This document shows, piece by piece, positions 1 through 15,500 of a DNA stretch of 64,000 bases; position 1 is the stretch's first letter; each line of letters begins with the position of its first letter. The notes below the pieces were generated by a model that made no database searches, had not been told where the DNA came from, and was given only the letters and a program-made list of their open reading frames with translations. The DNA is from Romanomermis culicivorax (lineage: Eukaryota; Nematoda; Enoplea; Mermithida; Mermithidae): contig CAWUHX010000394.1 of the NCBI GenBank assembly GCA_963922205.1, positions 124,001 to 188,000 on the forward strand, in the 5' to 3' direction. Both the position numbers and the translations under genes were made by a program.

Positions 1-505
1 CATCTCGAAAAAATGTTGTGCATTATGAAAATAACGATTTTTTTCTAGTGGCCCTCCTTGTATTCTGTATTTGACATCTACAATTTGGCTATCTTCCTCT
101 AAATTCAATTTACTAGGAGGAGATTCAAGTGCACTTAAACTATTTTGTAGTGTCATAGTCCGTACTAAACGTTAGAAAAGTTCTTTGGATTTTTGATCGT
201 TTACTATTTCCGACCAGTCCGCTATCTTATGCTATAACATTGGAAACATAAGGAAAAGTTTGACTCGACTAAAAACTTACGAATGAATATGTCCTTGTAG
301 ATTTTAACATGCCGATTCAGGCAAAAAAATCTTTTTTTAAATATTCAAAATTATCATAAACGATAGCCAGTTTTGTGTCGACGTCACGACTCGGTGTATA
401 AGAGGGATGAACTATCACTTATCGCTTCATGAGGGGATATAATCCCAGAGTCATTAATTTCTTTATAACTCGTGAAAATTCTTCAAGCGCAAGAATATGA
501 ATAAA
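1..505. other. Flank downstream of UTP20, no gene seen
   Basis: AT-rich sequence beyond the 3' end of UTP20. I see no exon, RNA gene or assignable repeat in it. Confidence 0.4.
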
Positions 506-511
506 TTTATT
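506..511 (-). promoter_or_regulatory. Likely UTP20 polyadenylation signal
   Basis: A canonical AATAAA on the minus strand lies about 40 nt downstream of the UTP20 stop codon, followed by AT-rich sequence. The position fits a short 3' UTR. No transcript evidence is available. Confidence 0.5.
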
Positions 512-550
512 CAATCAATCATCATAGAAATTTTCCAGTAAAACAACGCG

Positions 551-3500
551 CTAAGCGCTATTTTTGAATCTTTTGGACTTTCGCTCCATCGGATTTGCGA
601 ATTTACGTTTTTTTGATACTTTTTTATTTTTTTGTTTCAACATTCTACGTTTCGACGCTTTTTCCGGTTCGTTGACAGCCTAAAAAATATAAAAAATACG
701 GAGAGAGCGAAACATTTACGAAAAAACACAATAAAAAAACTGAATTTCGAAAAAATTTTGACGTTAAATTTCTGGAATTTTCTAAGAGTATCAAATATTC
801 CAAAAACTTGACAAATTTTATATTACCCACCTCTAAAGCAACATTTCGCTTTCGTTCTATTCTTTTTTCCGACCAACTACTTTGCGCTTTGGACCAATAG
901 GTGAAAAATTTTTCGACGCCTATCTTCGATTTTATCAATTCGACGATTTCGCTGGACAATAGCTTCAAAGTTTCGTCTGAAAAAAGCAAGAATTCTATCT
1001 TACGGTAATCTCGAAATCAGCATATTCAACAGTAACTCTAGAAACTAACAGATAAATTTTAAAAAAATCGAGTTTATACAAAAAAATCTCACCGGCATCA
1101 GTAGTCAAACTCATTTCTCTATGCAAATTAGGCAATAAGATGGGTAAAACGCCGTCTAACTCTTCATCGTCGCAATCTAAAATTAAACTGGCGAACCATT
1201 TGAAAATGTTGTTTCGCTGAAATAACACATTCGAAAAATGATTTATTTACTAAAAAAATTTGGAAAAATTTACTCTTAAATTTTGCTCTTTATATTGCGC
1301 GATTTCGAAGCGACAAATTCTACCCATTTGTACGGTGAGCCATTTCAAACTGGCTCTGTAATCTTTATCCGAATCTACTTCTTGTCGACGAAGGGTTGAA
1401 GAATCGTCTCCTTTTTTGGAAATTAAGCGAATGCAGCGACCGATGAAAACGATATTTTTGATAATCTGCAATAAAAACGGCAAGAATGAACACGATTCAT
1501 TTAGTTGGGCTTGTTTCTACAAAAACGGAAATAACTGTCAATTACTGTGAGCAAAAGGACGAGATATTGAGAATTTTGAACGATACACCTTCAGATCAAA
1601 TCGAATTTCTTCGCTCACGTGAACAGTAAAATAGTCAATTACATGGTCATCATGTACAATTTTGAGACCACAACGTACATACGTGCACATAAGGGGGTAA
1701 GCGGTAAACCCTCTTACCTGAGACCCTGCACTGATAAAAATCGTCAAACATCCCCTGGCTGTTTTTTGATTATTTTTATGACACATATAATTTTGGACTT
1801 TCTTTTTGTTTTTTGCCCGCTCACCTCCATCCCCTCGATGAAAAGTAACGACCCTCCCCCAGGAAAATTCCTGCCGAGCATATCTGGACGACAATGTATA
1901 TTCAACGTTTTGTCTCAACAGTATCCTCTCACTTCACTACTTTCAAGCAACACTTTTTGAAGATAAACTAATTTGTTCTGAAATTTTAGAACATGTCCCA
2001 AGAGACTCTAATTTTTCTATTTTCGAAATTTAAAATTTCAGCAAATTTAGATTTTAAGTTCTACGATACTCTCAAAAATTCAAATTTAGGTATTTATGTA
2101 ATCTTATCGTGACCGCTCTTCAGAATCCTGAACTTTAACATCTACAATGAATATTATATACTTGTCCACAAACCTGTAGCCAGGAATTTTTTTCGGGGGG
2201 GGCACACTTTTTTTCACTCAATTTACCGTAAAATTGGCATTTCTGACTTGACTTTCTTTTTTCTAACTTGACTTGAAACAAAAACCAAAGGTCCCACCTT
2301 TGCCTTTCTTCAACACTTGAAACATTTCGGGGAGGGGCCATGGCTCCCCCAAACCCCTGCCTACAGGCCTGCTTGTTCAAAAAAAGCCCGTACGACTTTA
2401 TAGTAGTCAGAGCCGATAGAGGCTTCGTTTTTTGCAACCCGCATATTCTATGTAGTAGAATGTCATTTTTCGGAATTCACTGAATTTTCAACCATTTTTT
2501 GCAGATTATTTTTGGGAAAACTTTTTAAAAAAATTTGAACGGAAAAACAACAAGAAATACATTTTGAGACCGTAATTTTGATCAGCTCTGTACGGTTTCT
2601 GATCAATATTGCAAATAAACGAAATCTTTTTAACCACAAATTTGATTTGCTTGATTATTATACTAAATAATCGCAGTCCAGACACCGTTTAAATTTTCAT
2701 CAATAGTAAAACATGCTTGAGTTAAGATGTATACACGTACAAACAATATCCCGAAACTGCCAATTTTCAAATTATAAAGAACTGACATAAAAAATAATGG
2801 TAATCTCAGAGCACACTGAAACTACGCATGTGAAATTCTAAATAAAAAATTATGGTTGACTATAGTTTAGTTTTGAAAGAAAATTCAAATACTTTAACAC
2901 GAGTGGATGAGATACCAAAACGAGCACTCCAGGTGGGTCGTTCTTCTGGACCAAACCGTAACTTTTCAGATTTTACTTGTTCGGCCAAATCTTCTTTACA
3001 TTCGGCCATTCTTAGACGTTGTATAAACGAGAGGCACAACGTTTTAATAACGGGTCGACAATTTTCGAGTAGATAATCTTGGTCGGACGAAGTGGAGGGC
3101 TTACACGAATATTGGGCGATTTCTTCCGGTTTATAACAGCCCAAAAATGAACCAATCAAACGACAAGTCGAATGTTGAACCCATAAATGCGGGTGGTCCA
3201 AGAGTTTGAGAATTTGCTCTGCAAAGATGAGAATATTTGTAAAACCTTCTAATACATATATATAAAGCGGAGAAATTACGCCAAATCCGATTAATTATCG
3301 ATCGTAAATTAGATTCACGAATTAAATTAACTTGTTCGGTGAACAATTTTTCGAAAAATACCAAAATTAAATAAACGACATGATCGATTAACGATTTTTG
3401 CTGAGCTTCCTCCTGTTCTTCGTCGTCCAGTAATTTATATTTTATAGAAAGATTTTCTAAAACATTCAAGCAAGCGTTCGTTGATTTTTTCACCAAATTA

Positions 3501-6500
3501 GCGTCCATTAGTTTATCATCAACCGCCAATAAACATAATAATTGAGCGGCTAATTTTTTGTGCGCGAGCTAAAAATTTAAATATAACAGAAAAAAGTCAT
3601 AGAAAAAAGAAAGGTCGGCGAAAAAAATTTCCCAAATTTTGCGTGTACCTCTTCGCCATTCAGCCAATCAAAAATCATCTGTATCATGGAATTTAAAATC
3701 GATTGATCATCGATCTTTTTCAAAAGAGTTTTTAGCACATCGGCCGTTTTTCTTCTAATTTTACTCGATTCGTCGTCGACCAACAATGATCCCAAGTGTA
3801 CGAACAAAAACGGAGCCAAAGCTTTAAAATGACCCTTTAAAAAAAGAACGTAAAAACGAGGAGTCAAATTTTAATTAAAAAAAGCTTACATTTTCGTCAA
3901 CATCGTTGATGAGCAAGTTCAACATTTCTAAAGCCGAATCTCTACCCGATTCGTATTCGTACTGCAATTGAGCGCAAAAAAATTTCAAACTTTTGTGTAC
4001 GTTACGGGCTTTTAAACCGCTCGGATAATTTTGCATGTAAAATTTGATGACTTGACGCGATTGTTCCCTGACCGAATCGCTTTGAGATTCAATGGCCAAT
4101 TTTTCTAGTATTGTAATTATTTGCCGAATTTCCGGGCAAGACAGTTTTCTATGTAAAATTGCCTGAAAGAAATAGTTAATGAAGGTGATCATAAATTTCA
4201 GATTGAAAATCTAATTAAATGTACAATAAAAAATAGAAATGAGTAAATCAAACGTCAAAATTTTAATATAGTTACACAGTAAAATATGTGGACACTAAGT
4301 TCAGAATTTCACTTTTTCTACTGGTTGCTGAATAGAATAACTCACCTTTAGCAAACTGAAGGCAGTTGTCTGTTTCTGACTATCATATAAATCGGCCTCG
4401 ATATATGTCAACAGAATTTTCAGCTGTTTGATGCTCAGCGTGGCGCATTCCAATTCTCGAATGATGGTGGTTAGAGTCTAGAAAAAACTGTACATGTAAT
4501 GTAATGCATATGTACACTACAAATGTCAATAATGGATTCATAGATTTGCAGAAAATGTTAAGGCTTCTGAACATACTAACAGATTTTCCTGAATTCAGCA
4601 GAGTAAAAAAATGTAAATCGACTCGATACGTGTTAAAGCCCATTTTTATTCTACCAATTTTCAAATAAGTTCTAAATTTCGGTAGAAAGTTGATATAAGA
4701 CAAAAAGTTATCAACTTTAATAAATTTCATCCACTATCTCCAATGTGAAGTCAGTATCATAAAATTTATCGATGTTGATACATTTCATTTTTTGGCACTT
4801 AGAATTAAAAAAAAATCGGTGTAATTGACACTATCGAATCAATCAAAAATATACATGTAACGGGACCCCAAGGTCTAGGGGCAAGATCAGGTGACTTTGT
4901 TGGTGCATGGGGTCACATTCATCAAAATTTTAGAAGGCGGTATCTGGAGAAAAACAATTCGAATTTTTCACCAAAAAAGTCCAAAAACGGTTCGGATCGG
5001 AAAACAGTAATTTTTGTCTAAAAAACCATCGAAAATGTATTCATGGCTCGAAGCGTCGAGAAATTTGACGTTTTTGATAATTTTTTGTTAAAAAATTGAC
5101 ATTTTTGATCAAGAGTTAATATTTCTCAGACCAAAAGTATGGGAGTTCCAACGACTACCATATGGCTAGCCATATGACCGAAAATTTCTGGCGAGGGGTC
5201 CTATAGCACATTTCCCCAATTGCATGTATGATCAAAAGTAAAATTCTATTTTTATTGGAGATAATTTGAAATTTATAATTAATTAGAAAGCTATAAATTT
5301 AATGGCAAGTCGGGTATAAAATTCATCAATTGAAAAATGTCATCTTTTGGACAGTTTCTGGAAATTCCCATCGAAATGAAGAAAATGGGCTTTAATAAAT
5401 CATCCAAAGAATGAAACTTCGTTTCTACTGCACGATTCTGTGTAGATAGGCATTGAAAAACCAAAATTTCTTAAGCTAAATACATTTTGCGCCTTTGGGC
5501 ACACTGGTGGGCGAGTTATTTGAACGTAATAATGGAATAAGCTCCAACCTTAAACAATATGGACAGTAATTCGCTATTTTCGCCTTTACACGCAGATCCC
5601 AGACCAGCGAATCTGGACAAAAGCACGAAAAGTTGCGTCATCAGTGGCCCGGAAGATTTTTCCCACGACTGTAAGGGAAATTTAATCATGTGATTCAAAC
5701 AACGCATCGAAACGCTAACGACCTGAAAAAAGAGAAAGTGCCTGCATTTTTATACAAGTTACATGTAACAACATGCATTAATTTTTCTCTTTCACCTTAG
5801 TTTGTTTAGCTTTCAAACATCGCAATAAAATTTCTATGAACGGATCCAACATGGAACAAAATTTGGCCGAAATTTCGTGCATGGTTTGTTGATTTTTCAA
5901 CAAATTATCCAAAATTTCGCACGCGAATATCAACAAAACGTGTAAACCCTGAGTTTTAGATTTTGAAATGGCCGTGTTTTGCCCTAGGCCGATTCGAGGC
6001 GGAGTTGGATCGAGCAAAAGGCAACTTTGCGGTCGGTAGGATTTATTTTCGACTTTATCGGCCGAACTTGCAATGCTTGAACTGCGGCGGAGAAAAAATG
6101 AGACTTACACAACTCAGCGTTGACTACAATATTTTTACTTTTTCAACGATTCGTCGCCTAAATTCATCTTTTCGACATTTTCCGTCAGAATATTGTGCAC
6201 AAAAATCATCAAAAATTCGCTGTTTAAATTCGAATTTAAAATTAGCCCTTGAGCGATATGTTTTAAGGCATCGTTAACACGTGTTACCATCTTGTGCGAA
6301 AATTTTTCTTCGAGAATCTAATTAACAAAAAAAAAACGGTGAGGCCAAATTCATTGCATTTTTGAATTTACGTTTTTTAGTGGACCAATAATCGAATTGA
6401 GCCTATGATCGCTGACCAATCGGCCCAAAATTTTATACGTCGCTAACGTTTTGTTAGATTTTGCTTCTTTCAGATTTCTAGTGATTTCATCGACTTCTTT

Positions 6501-9500
6501 TTGATCAGCGATGGCGCCAAACAGGTCGTTGTTAAAAATCTAAAAATTATAGAAAAAAATGCTAAAAATGGATCAAAATTACAAATTCTATCGCAATGTG
6601 TGACTTTTGTGTGCCTTTACAGGACATAATGTAAAAGGGTATACTTGAATCAATTCATCTAAGCACGGATCTAAATCCCCGGGCGACAATTTATCGACCA
6701 TAGCGTCTAGTAAAACGTGAACCGTGAAAGTCAAAACGTGGACTTGATAACCGCGAGTCAAAATTTCTTTCATTTCTTTAACAATGTAGGGCAAATATAC
6801 TGGTCCCAAACATTGGGCCGAACTACACAAAATCTTGCGCGTCGTTTCGCGTATGTCAAACGATCGACTTTTCAACATTTGACAAATTTTGGCCAAAATG
6901 CTAGAGAAAAAAGACAATGCTAAAAATTCAGTTTCCTATATTTCCTATCGTTGACATTGAACTTACTTAGATAAGTTCATTTCCAAATATTTATCCCCTA
7001 ATTTTTGTAACAATTTAATCAAGGCCAGCGCCAACGGGACGCGTAAAATTTCTTCGTCTTCGTCGTAAACTTTGCTCTTCATAGTTTTATGGGCTTTATC
7101 GGTCGATGTTTTCATTACCAAACAATTTTGTAACTGGGGAATAAATTCTTTATTGATCACATCAAAAATTTTGCGTTTATTTTCGTCTATTTTGATCATT
7201 TCATTGTTTGTTACAAGCGGTTCTTCAATTTTATCTTGATTTTCAGGTACAATTGAAACATCTAAAGTTTTGACGTCGAAATGGAACGAATCGAGGATCG
7301 ATACGATTATTCTATAACGATTGTAAAATTACATTGTATGGAGTAAAGAATTAACTTTCCTTATTTTTCAAGTTCTCAGATTTCGAAAACTTGATGATAA
7401 TTCAAAAGAGAAATAGCACATATTCAAAACATAATTCTCCGGATTTTATAATAATAAGCTCACTTGACTAGCAACTTTTGCTTTTCCACATCTTTCCTCA
7501 GTCTTTGCAGGTAATATTTGAGCATGGCGTTATAACGTTTCCATGAAGCTTTTTTACAATATACGGCCAAAAATCTGACACTTTCACCAATAAGAGCCGA
7601 ATTCGAAGCGTACGCAGGATCGAAAATGAACGCGTAACAAAGCGGCCAAACGAAATTGAACAACACTTCACTGTGAACTTTTACGCGGGCGTCAGCGTTT
7701 TCTAATTTTTCGCAAATTCGACGGACAGCCCTTACTTTTCTATGTGTCTGAAAGCAAAAAGTTTTGTTATTAGCTTCTGTATACAAGTTCGATCAAATCC
7801 GATAATCAAAAACATTACAAAGCAAATTAACCTGGATGTGTGTCACATTCTCGAAAAAGTTCAACTCTTGATCCGGATCACTAATATCCGATAATTCAAA
7901 TAATCCGATCAATTTCGGGTGATCAGGAAAAAATTTAACGCAACAACCTAACAGGTTCATCAGTTCGTTCCGAACAGCCTAAATAAATGAATGAATTATT
8001 TTATTAAAAATCATCAGATTATAAATTTATACTTCATTTCTGGATTTAAGATTATCCTTGATGCAAGGTAAGATTTTCAAAGTTAAAAATGCTCGATTTT
8101 CGCTCTCGTCGTATCTTTGATGCAGATATTCGATCAATAAACGCAAAGAATGCCCGGCATTATCTCTTAGGGACATATCATCAACCTAAAAAGAAAATAT
8201 GAGAACAAATCATTTTATGACAGCTACTACAGCGAAAGAAAAGAATTTCATTACCTGTACGATGGTGTATAGACAGTTATTGGACATAAGCCACGAATGA
8301 ACGTCCGAAAAATTGAAGCTCGAATCATTCTTTAATAGCTTATTAAATTTCGAGAAGGCGACTAAACGCCGGTCGTAATCGGGTTCATCTAGACGTTTCG
8401 GATTCCACGAATTTAACTGACAAAAAAAGAACAAAATTAAATGAAAAAAAACTCAATTATAAAAAAAATATTGAATTTTTATGTTATTCAAGCTAACTCA
8501 GAGGAGAAAAAACGATTCAATCAAAAACAACTAGCGCAGCAGAATTTGCCGGAAAAATTCATCAAAGAATTATAGTGATTCGAACAAAACGAACTTCCCA
8601 CGTAAAACTCACATCATTGATCATGCCAGAAATTTCTTTCAACGTTGCACAGTCTTGGGTGAAACGATCGAACAAAACGATCAAATTGTCTCTCGATTGA
8701 CGGTTATTGATAAAACGAAAACATTCGATCACATTGCTAAATATGGAAAACCATGAAATTTCTAGAATTTCCGGCAATTGACAAAAAATCAAATTCTTCT
8801 AAGAAAAATCGTAATAATTTCTGAGAAAAAATGCAACTACTTAGTAGTCCGCAATTGAACTATAGAAAAAAGTTCAAAAACTTACGACAAAAATGCTGTC
8901 TTATCATCCACGGATCGTAGTAAACAATCCACGCTTTTTACCAAATCTGCTTCAATAGCCTAGAATTGAAAAAATGTGTGATACGAATATTCTAATTTGT
9001 GGCCTATGTACATATGTATAAGAAATTAGTTTCTTACGTGTGTAATAATGTGTGGTAGGTAACAAATACTCGTAAAAATCCTTAACATAAATACTTACCG
9101 GATTTTTTACAGTTTTCGCTTTCAAAACGTCGAATAAAATTGTCAACAATTGCACGGCATTCTCAGCTTTAGGAGCAGATTCGGTCAAAACTTGTAAAAT
9201 TTTCATCCACTTTTCGTTACGGCATAAAGTAGGCGACGATTTTCCATTTCTTTTGTCGCTAGCGACCGCGGCGCATTTTCGACTGATAAATTTCAATAGA
9301 ACATTTGAATAAGGCAGTAAAATTTGCGTCCCGAAATTCAATTGCATTGTATTTTCTTCGTCAATGATTTTCCTAGAAAATTGCGACGAAAATTCCAAAA
9401 TTGGACCTGGTTTGGGTTCATCGTCGTTGTCGCGCTGTTGATTAACGGGTGAAAAATCGGCAGTAGTGATCAAATTGAAAATTATTTGACTAATGAGATC

Positions 9501-12500
9501 GCGCGATTTCACAGGCAAATTTTCGTCGTTCAAACTTTCGATCAACAATTGGAGCAATGTTTTATCGGTTTTATGTGGTAGATAAACGGCCAGCATGGGG
9601 AAAAATCTAAAAAATTTGTTGTAAAACTAGAACACAAAGATGCAAAAAAACGAAAAGAGTAGACATTAATACAAGTTATTACCACACCTGTGCATTGAGG
9701 GTACGGTAGGGGTATTACCCCTACCAGGCCCGGCGGATGCCCGTTACTAAACCACGGATTTTTGGCAGATAAGCATTTACTGTTTGGATTTTTAGAACCA
9801 TTACATGAGTTGCTACCAGTCTTTTTAATCCAGAAGCTGACCTACTTGCACTGCTAAGGAATTTCGGCCGACCAACTTTCTCTGCTTGGGTTTCCTTACA
9901 CAAAACCATTAATTATTTACTACCTGCAAAATCTCTGTTAACCCCTCAGGCTGACTGACCATGCACAAGTATATTACATACAGAGAAAAAATATAACGAC
10001 AAATGAAAAAATTAAAGAAAAATCAAACTTTTCTTACAAACCTTGGTATGCCGCTCCAAATGGTACATAATTTCAAAGTTTCATTGGACAACAAGGCAAA
10101 ACACTCTGATTTTTCTGTAACATGATTCAAGCAATAAACAAACAATCCTTCGATTTCGGAAGATTCGAAGGGATAATTTTCGAAATGTTCGCAAAACTGA
10201 AATTGAAATAAATTTTCTCGATGAAAATTTCAATATATTCCTTTAAGCTACAAATTATTACTTCAGTAATACGAGCGATCAGTTCGTTTCTCAATTTTTT
10301 ACTCATTTTGACGAAATGCGCGTGGATGTTTTGTCTTTCAGCTTGAATTTTTCCGAAAATCGAGCCCAAAATGAGGCATATTCGTAGCAATTTTGATCGA
10401 TACGTACTGTCCAACGTGAACCCTAATTGCTTAATTACCGACGACAGATGAGTCAAAACACTGAAAAATATCACACGTTACGATACGAGCAGGAGTTGCA
10501 TAATATTAGAATTTACCCCTTAATTTTCCGGAAGCTTATCGACTTCGAAAAATCGTACGTTTTCATAACATGGTCGCAATTCAGTAGGATATTGTCGTCG
10601 GATAAAATATCTCCCAACGGGGCGAATAAGTAATCCAAAAAACATGACAATTCGTTGGCCTGACAGCTAGCCAAGAAACGATAAATTTGTCGTTTACGAT
10701 TTTCATTCGATCCTTTGCCGAGTAGGCGACCGTATAACAGTCTGAAGAAAACGAGAACGTCAAGAGTATTTTTTATTCGTGTTCTATATAATGCGTCTCA
10801 CTGCATAATTTCTAGTCAAAAATCGTTTATTTTTGGGACAAATCAAAGGACAATCTAATTAATGACATAAACATTACCTCAAAAGAATGGGTATAACGTC
10901 AGTTCGATGTTCTGCTTGCAACACGTTCACTTCAGAATCAATATTAAACAAGACTAATTCATCTTTGAATTGTTTATCGTTCAACAATCCGCTCAAGTGT
11001 GATCTAAAAGTTCAAAAAACAAATAAATGTATGAGAAATATGAAAATTCTACTCATTTTACAGATTCGACGTATATATTACCTGTATTGTTCCAAGGATT
11101 TTGATTTGTAGGCTAGAATGCAATCCAGCGCCGCTTTCTGAACATCTGGTCTTCCGTGCATAAGAAGCTTTGAAAAACGAATTAAAACTGTTGTTACAAG
11201 AATGAAACAAAAAATTACATTAAATCAGTCCCGAAATCATATTTATAAAATTACCAACAGGTACATAGGAAAGGCTTCTGCCCGTGGGTAGTTTTCGTCC
11301 ATGGCTTGTAGATATGAAAAATTCTGCACTCATAAAAAGTGGCAGAAATGAAATTAAAAACTCTCCGTAAAAATTTATCTTTGGTTGATACACCAAAATC
11401 TCTGATGACCAAAAAGATACACCATTAACAAAACCTAAATTCCTGGGTAGGATTTTTCATACCTCGCGGTAGAGAGACCCACCTGCTTTATGAATATTAC
11501 AATTTTTTTTTGCAAATTTTACTGGAATCTAAAAATTCGAAAATCATTGATTAAAACTGCTACATTCAAACACTGGTTCAAGCTAGTATTCAATACGGAA
11601 TGACCAAAAAATCTAAATGCACAATTTACCTGAAAATACAACGTTTTCAGCTGTTTTTCCTTCGCAATACTTTTGATATCGTTAAATTTAGAATAAACAG
11701 TCAAACAACTGATCAATGTTCTGAAAAATAATCAATTTTACTTTACACAATTTACAAACCAAGTATTCAAGCAAAATTAATCATCCTCACGTAAGTTGAC
11801 GAGCAGCAACTTGATTTTTACAAACGTCCTTGGATTGCCTGTCGTCGTCCTCGGGCTCCTTGTTGATCTCAATCAGCAAATTATCTGTACGGCCCGTCTT
11901 GCTGTCTAAACGAAGTTCTTTTCTGAAATAAGCACATTCTCATCGAACAGCAAAAAAGAGATCGTCATTTCGTCAAAAGGGTTTTAGTTCCAATTCTAGA
12001 AGTTCATTCCAAGAAAGACAAGGGAAGTCGATCGCGTCTGCTCAAAAGAAAAAAAAAATCGATTGAAAACTACTAACGTAGGCACTTACTCGACCAAATT
12101 TAGGATCAATTCGGACAAAAATCTGCTTTTCGATTGAGCTAAATCGGCAAAATTTTCCATGCTTTTCCACAACAAAAGGCGAAAATTCGCGTAATTTGAA
12201 GCGATTTTTCCCAACAATTCTTTTTGTTCATTTTCGTGACCGATTTTGTCGCAATTCGACAGTTTTAGAATCAACGACTTGCTAAATTTCGATTGTCTTT
12301 CCGTTGACGCGGATAATTCGAAAGTTTCATATTTTTCTTAGAGAAAAAAGTAACAACACGATTATGACATCTTCCAGCTTCTATTTTAATTTATTTACAG
12401 GGAAACATAGTCATTCATCATGTAATTTCTTGAAATATCGTGACTACCCTCTTACCGATGGATGTAGTGACATTTTTGTGAGCCAAATTCAAAGCATGAC

Positions 12501-15500
12501 CGAAAATTTCCCAAAAATCGATCGAAGTTTGCAACCGAGCGTGCGTTTCGATCACTTGGTTTAAAGCCGGTGTCAATAACGTAAAATTGACGTTCAATTG
12601 ACCGAGCAAAAATTTTATCGTCAACTGAAAATGAATTGAAAAACAGTTAAATGACGGAAGATATTCTGAACATAGGAAAACGGTAGACCAAAGCGACTTT
12701 CCGTACTGCTTTAAAAGATTTCTTGTCGCCATCGCTTGGTAATAAGGTTTCGTATTCAGAAGCCGACAATTTAGTGTAAAGACGAATTTTTTCTCGATAA
12801 TTCTGTAAATCTAAACTGATTCTTTCGCATTTGAGGGCTAAATCAGGAAAATTCTATAAAAAGATCGATATTCAGCAAATAACACGAAATAATCGATTTT
12901 TGGCATGTTACCGTTTCGAAGCGCTCTTCTTCGTAGATAGAGAGTATCTGCAAACTTTTCACTCGAATCTTCTGGAACGGTGATAATAAATTGTCTTGTA
13001 ATAAAGACGAGGCTTCTTGTTTGGGGAGGTATTCGATCGATAAATTTGGAAGAACGTTCAGCATCCAATGTAAAACATTTAACGTTAATAATTTAAACGA
13101 ACTTTCTCTATAAAAATCGGGTTCGTCAACTATATTTGAAAATTGGAATAGAAAATACCTGGCAATGAATTTCACATCAGAAATTAAATAAAAAAGATCT
13201 TTAAATAAGGGTTGCTTCAAGGTCCGAGGCGGGGTAAAGCGACTTTTTTTGTGGGTGCGGTCATCAATTGCCCAAAAATTTAGCTATTAAAGGGAAAAAG
13301 TCGATTTTTTGTCCAAAAAGTCAGAAAGAGGTTCAAAAAATATGAATTTTTGCCTAATAAACTATGAAAATACGTTATTGTCGAGCAAGGCGCCGAAAAA
13401 TCTGCATTAGAATCTTTTACCATAAAAATTAATCTTTTTGAATTCTTCCGACCTTATGGATGGGGTTCCCACGGCTAGCCCATTTCAGTTATATGATTGG
13501 TAAATCTTGAGGGGTCACCATATTGGCCAGCAATATGGTCGATAATTTCTGAGAGTTTTTATGGCATTTCCCGTCCCTCCCCCAATTTTTGATATCGTAC
13601 CTCAAGATTTCAAATAATGTTCCGAATTCTAAACCCACAATAGCGAAATTAGAAATTTTGGCGCATCTGAGCAGAAGAATCAGGCTGAAATTGAGAAATT
13701 CTGGATCGCGCTCATCCCGATTGTATTCTTTCAACACGTTATCTAATAATTTCTTTAGTAAATGTTGGTCAATCCTTGGAAATTGAGGAACAAGAAATAA
13801 ACAGGTCAAGAATTTGTCTCGACTTGTCGTAAAATCTTCATAATTATTCAAAAATTCCGTTACGAATCGACATAAATTTTTTGAATTTTTGCAGTACGAA
13901 TTCGACGTCAATTCTAAAATTGACTCGGAAGTAATGCGTTCGACACTATCCGGTTCGTCTAAATTACATTCACCGCAAAGTTGGCAGTAAAATTCTAAAA
14001 TATGTTCATTTTGACAACTACGATTTTCGAAATAGCCTTGTAAACTCGGCCATAAAAAATAAAAATTTGAACAATCGATAAGTTTTTCTAAAAATTCGAA
14101 TAAAACGTCGTCGAAAGTTTCGTCGTCTGGCAATATTCGTAATAAAAGCTGGAAAACAGCCTGCAAATTTTGTTTCGGAACTTTACCGCCAGATTCGACG
14201 ATAAAAAACTCGATGACATTCAGAAGCAACGTAAGCAACTTTTTGGAGCTTTCTTTGAATTCAAAATTTTCGATCGTAGGTTTTAGAATTTCGTCGAAAA
14301 TTTGATTGTAATTTGCATGTAACAAACTCGATCGTTTATTTTGCGTCCAAACGAGCAAATTTTCGTATAGATTCGGTAGACGTTCAACATTCTCTTTACT
14401 GTTCGCCATTTTTGTGATTAGACAAGGTAAAAGTTGAACCAAATCTTCAGATTTGATACCGAACGTCAGTTTTTTGGTCAATTCGAGGCTAACTTGGCAG
14501 CCCGAGCATCCTGGATTAGCCGTCGTTGCACACTTTTCCAAAATTGTTTCGTAAAACTAGTGGAAAGAAAATATGTAGTACCTAGGTAATAATAAAACAA
14601 TGAATAAAATAGATTCGGGATGGGGATGGTAGTAAACTTATTCCATATGATTCTTATTTATAATTTTAAAAATGCACGGAACGATAAAATATTTCAAAGA
14701 TCAATATAATTTTGAGCTGTACCCTTTCCCGAATTACAGCATGTATTAAGCGGAATATTTCAAAATTTTTTGGACATCATTGTCTAGCAATAGGTGTGGA
14801 ATTACGAGTAATAGGAATGTTTCGATTGGTCGAAAACGTGAAAACCGGTATTTTCCCAAAATCGAAACTGAAACCGTGATAATGAAAATTGGAAAACCGA
14901 AAACAAGATTTTTGGAAGGTAATTTTTCGGATATCACTTCTGTTTTACGTATTTTATATAGTGAAAATATTCTTGAAGCTGCCTGCAAGCTTTTTTTCAT
15001 TCTGAATTGAATCCTTGAAACAGAAGTCCCCAAGGTCAAATTTTTCAGGTAAGGGTAGAGTTGAAAATTTGCGAGGGTACTGTAGCTAAATGTCCACTAA
15101 ACACTTCATGTTGCCTCAAAATTAGGAACCCAGAGATCAATATTTAGGACTTTAGATGGGGGTAACAGCCCCTCATATCCCTCACTATTGGGTTGTCTGC
15201 TTTGAAAACTTCCTGTTAAAAATTATTGCTTTCAACTCGCATCGCAACTCATAAATAGTTCATTAGAAAGTGTCAATCAATATAACAGGACCTTGAATAT
15301 TGAGGGAACATATTCTCTCGTTTCCAAACACAGTACAAGCATATTTGTCTTGTCACAAGTTTCATATAAAAATCTCGATTTTCTGACAAGTGATATTGTC
15401 GAACTTTTCGACGTATATATGGCACAATTCTAATAGTTCGAGAGTATTTTGGGTAGAGCTGAACTGGATAGAGAGCTAGAGTAAAAAATTTCATTTTTAT

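Noticed and set aside
1538-1960. Open frames on both strands over 110-126 codons
   Set aside because: They cover the family A MITE and its flanks, have no splice context and are not conserved in the other copies.
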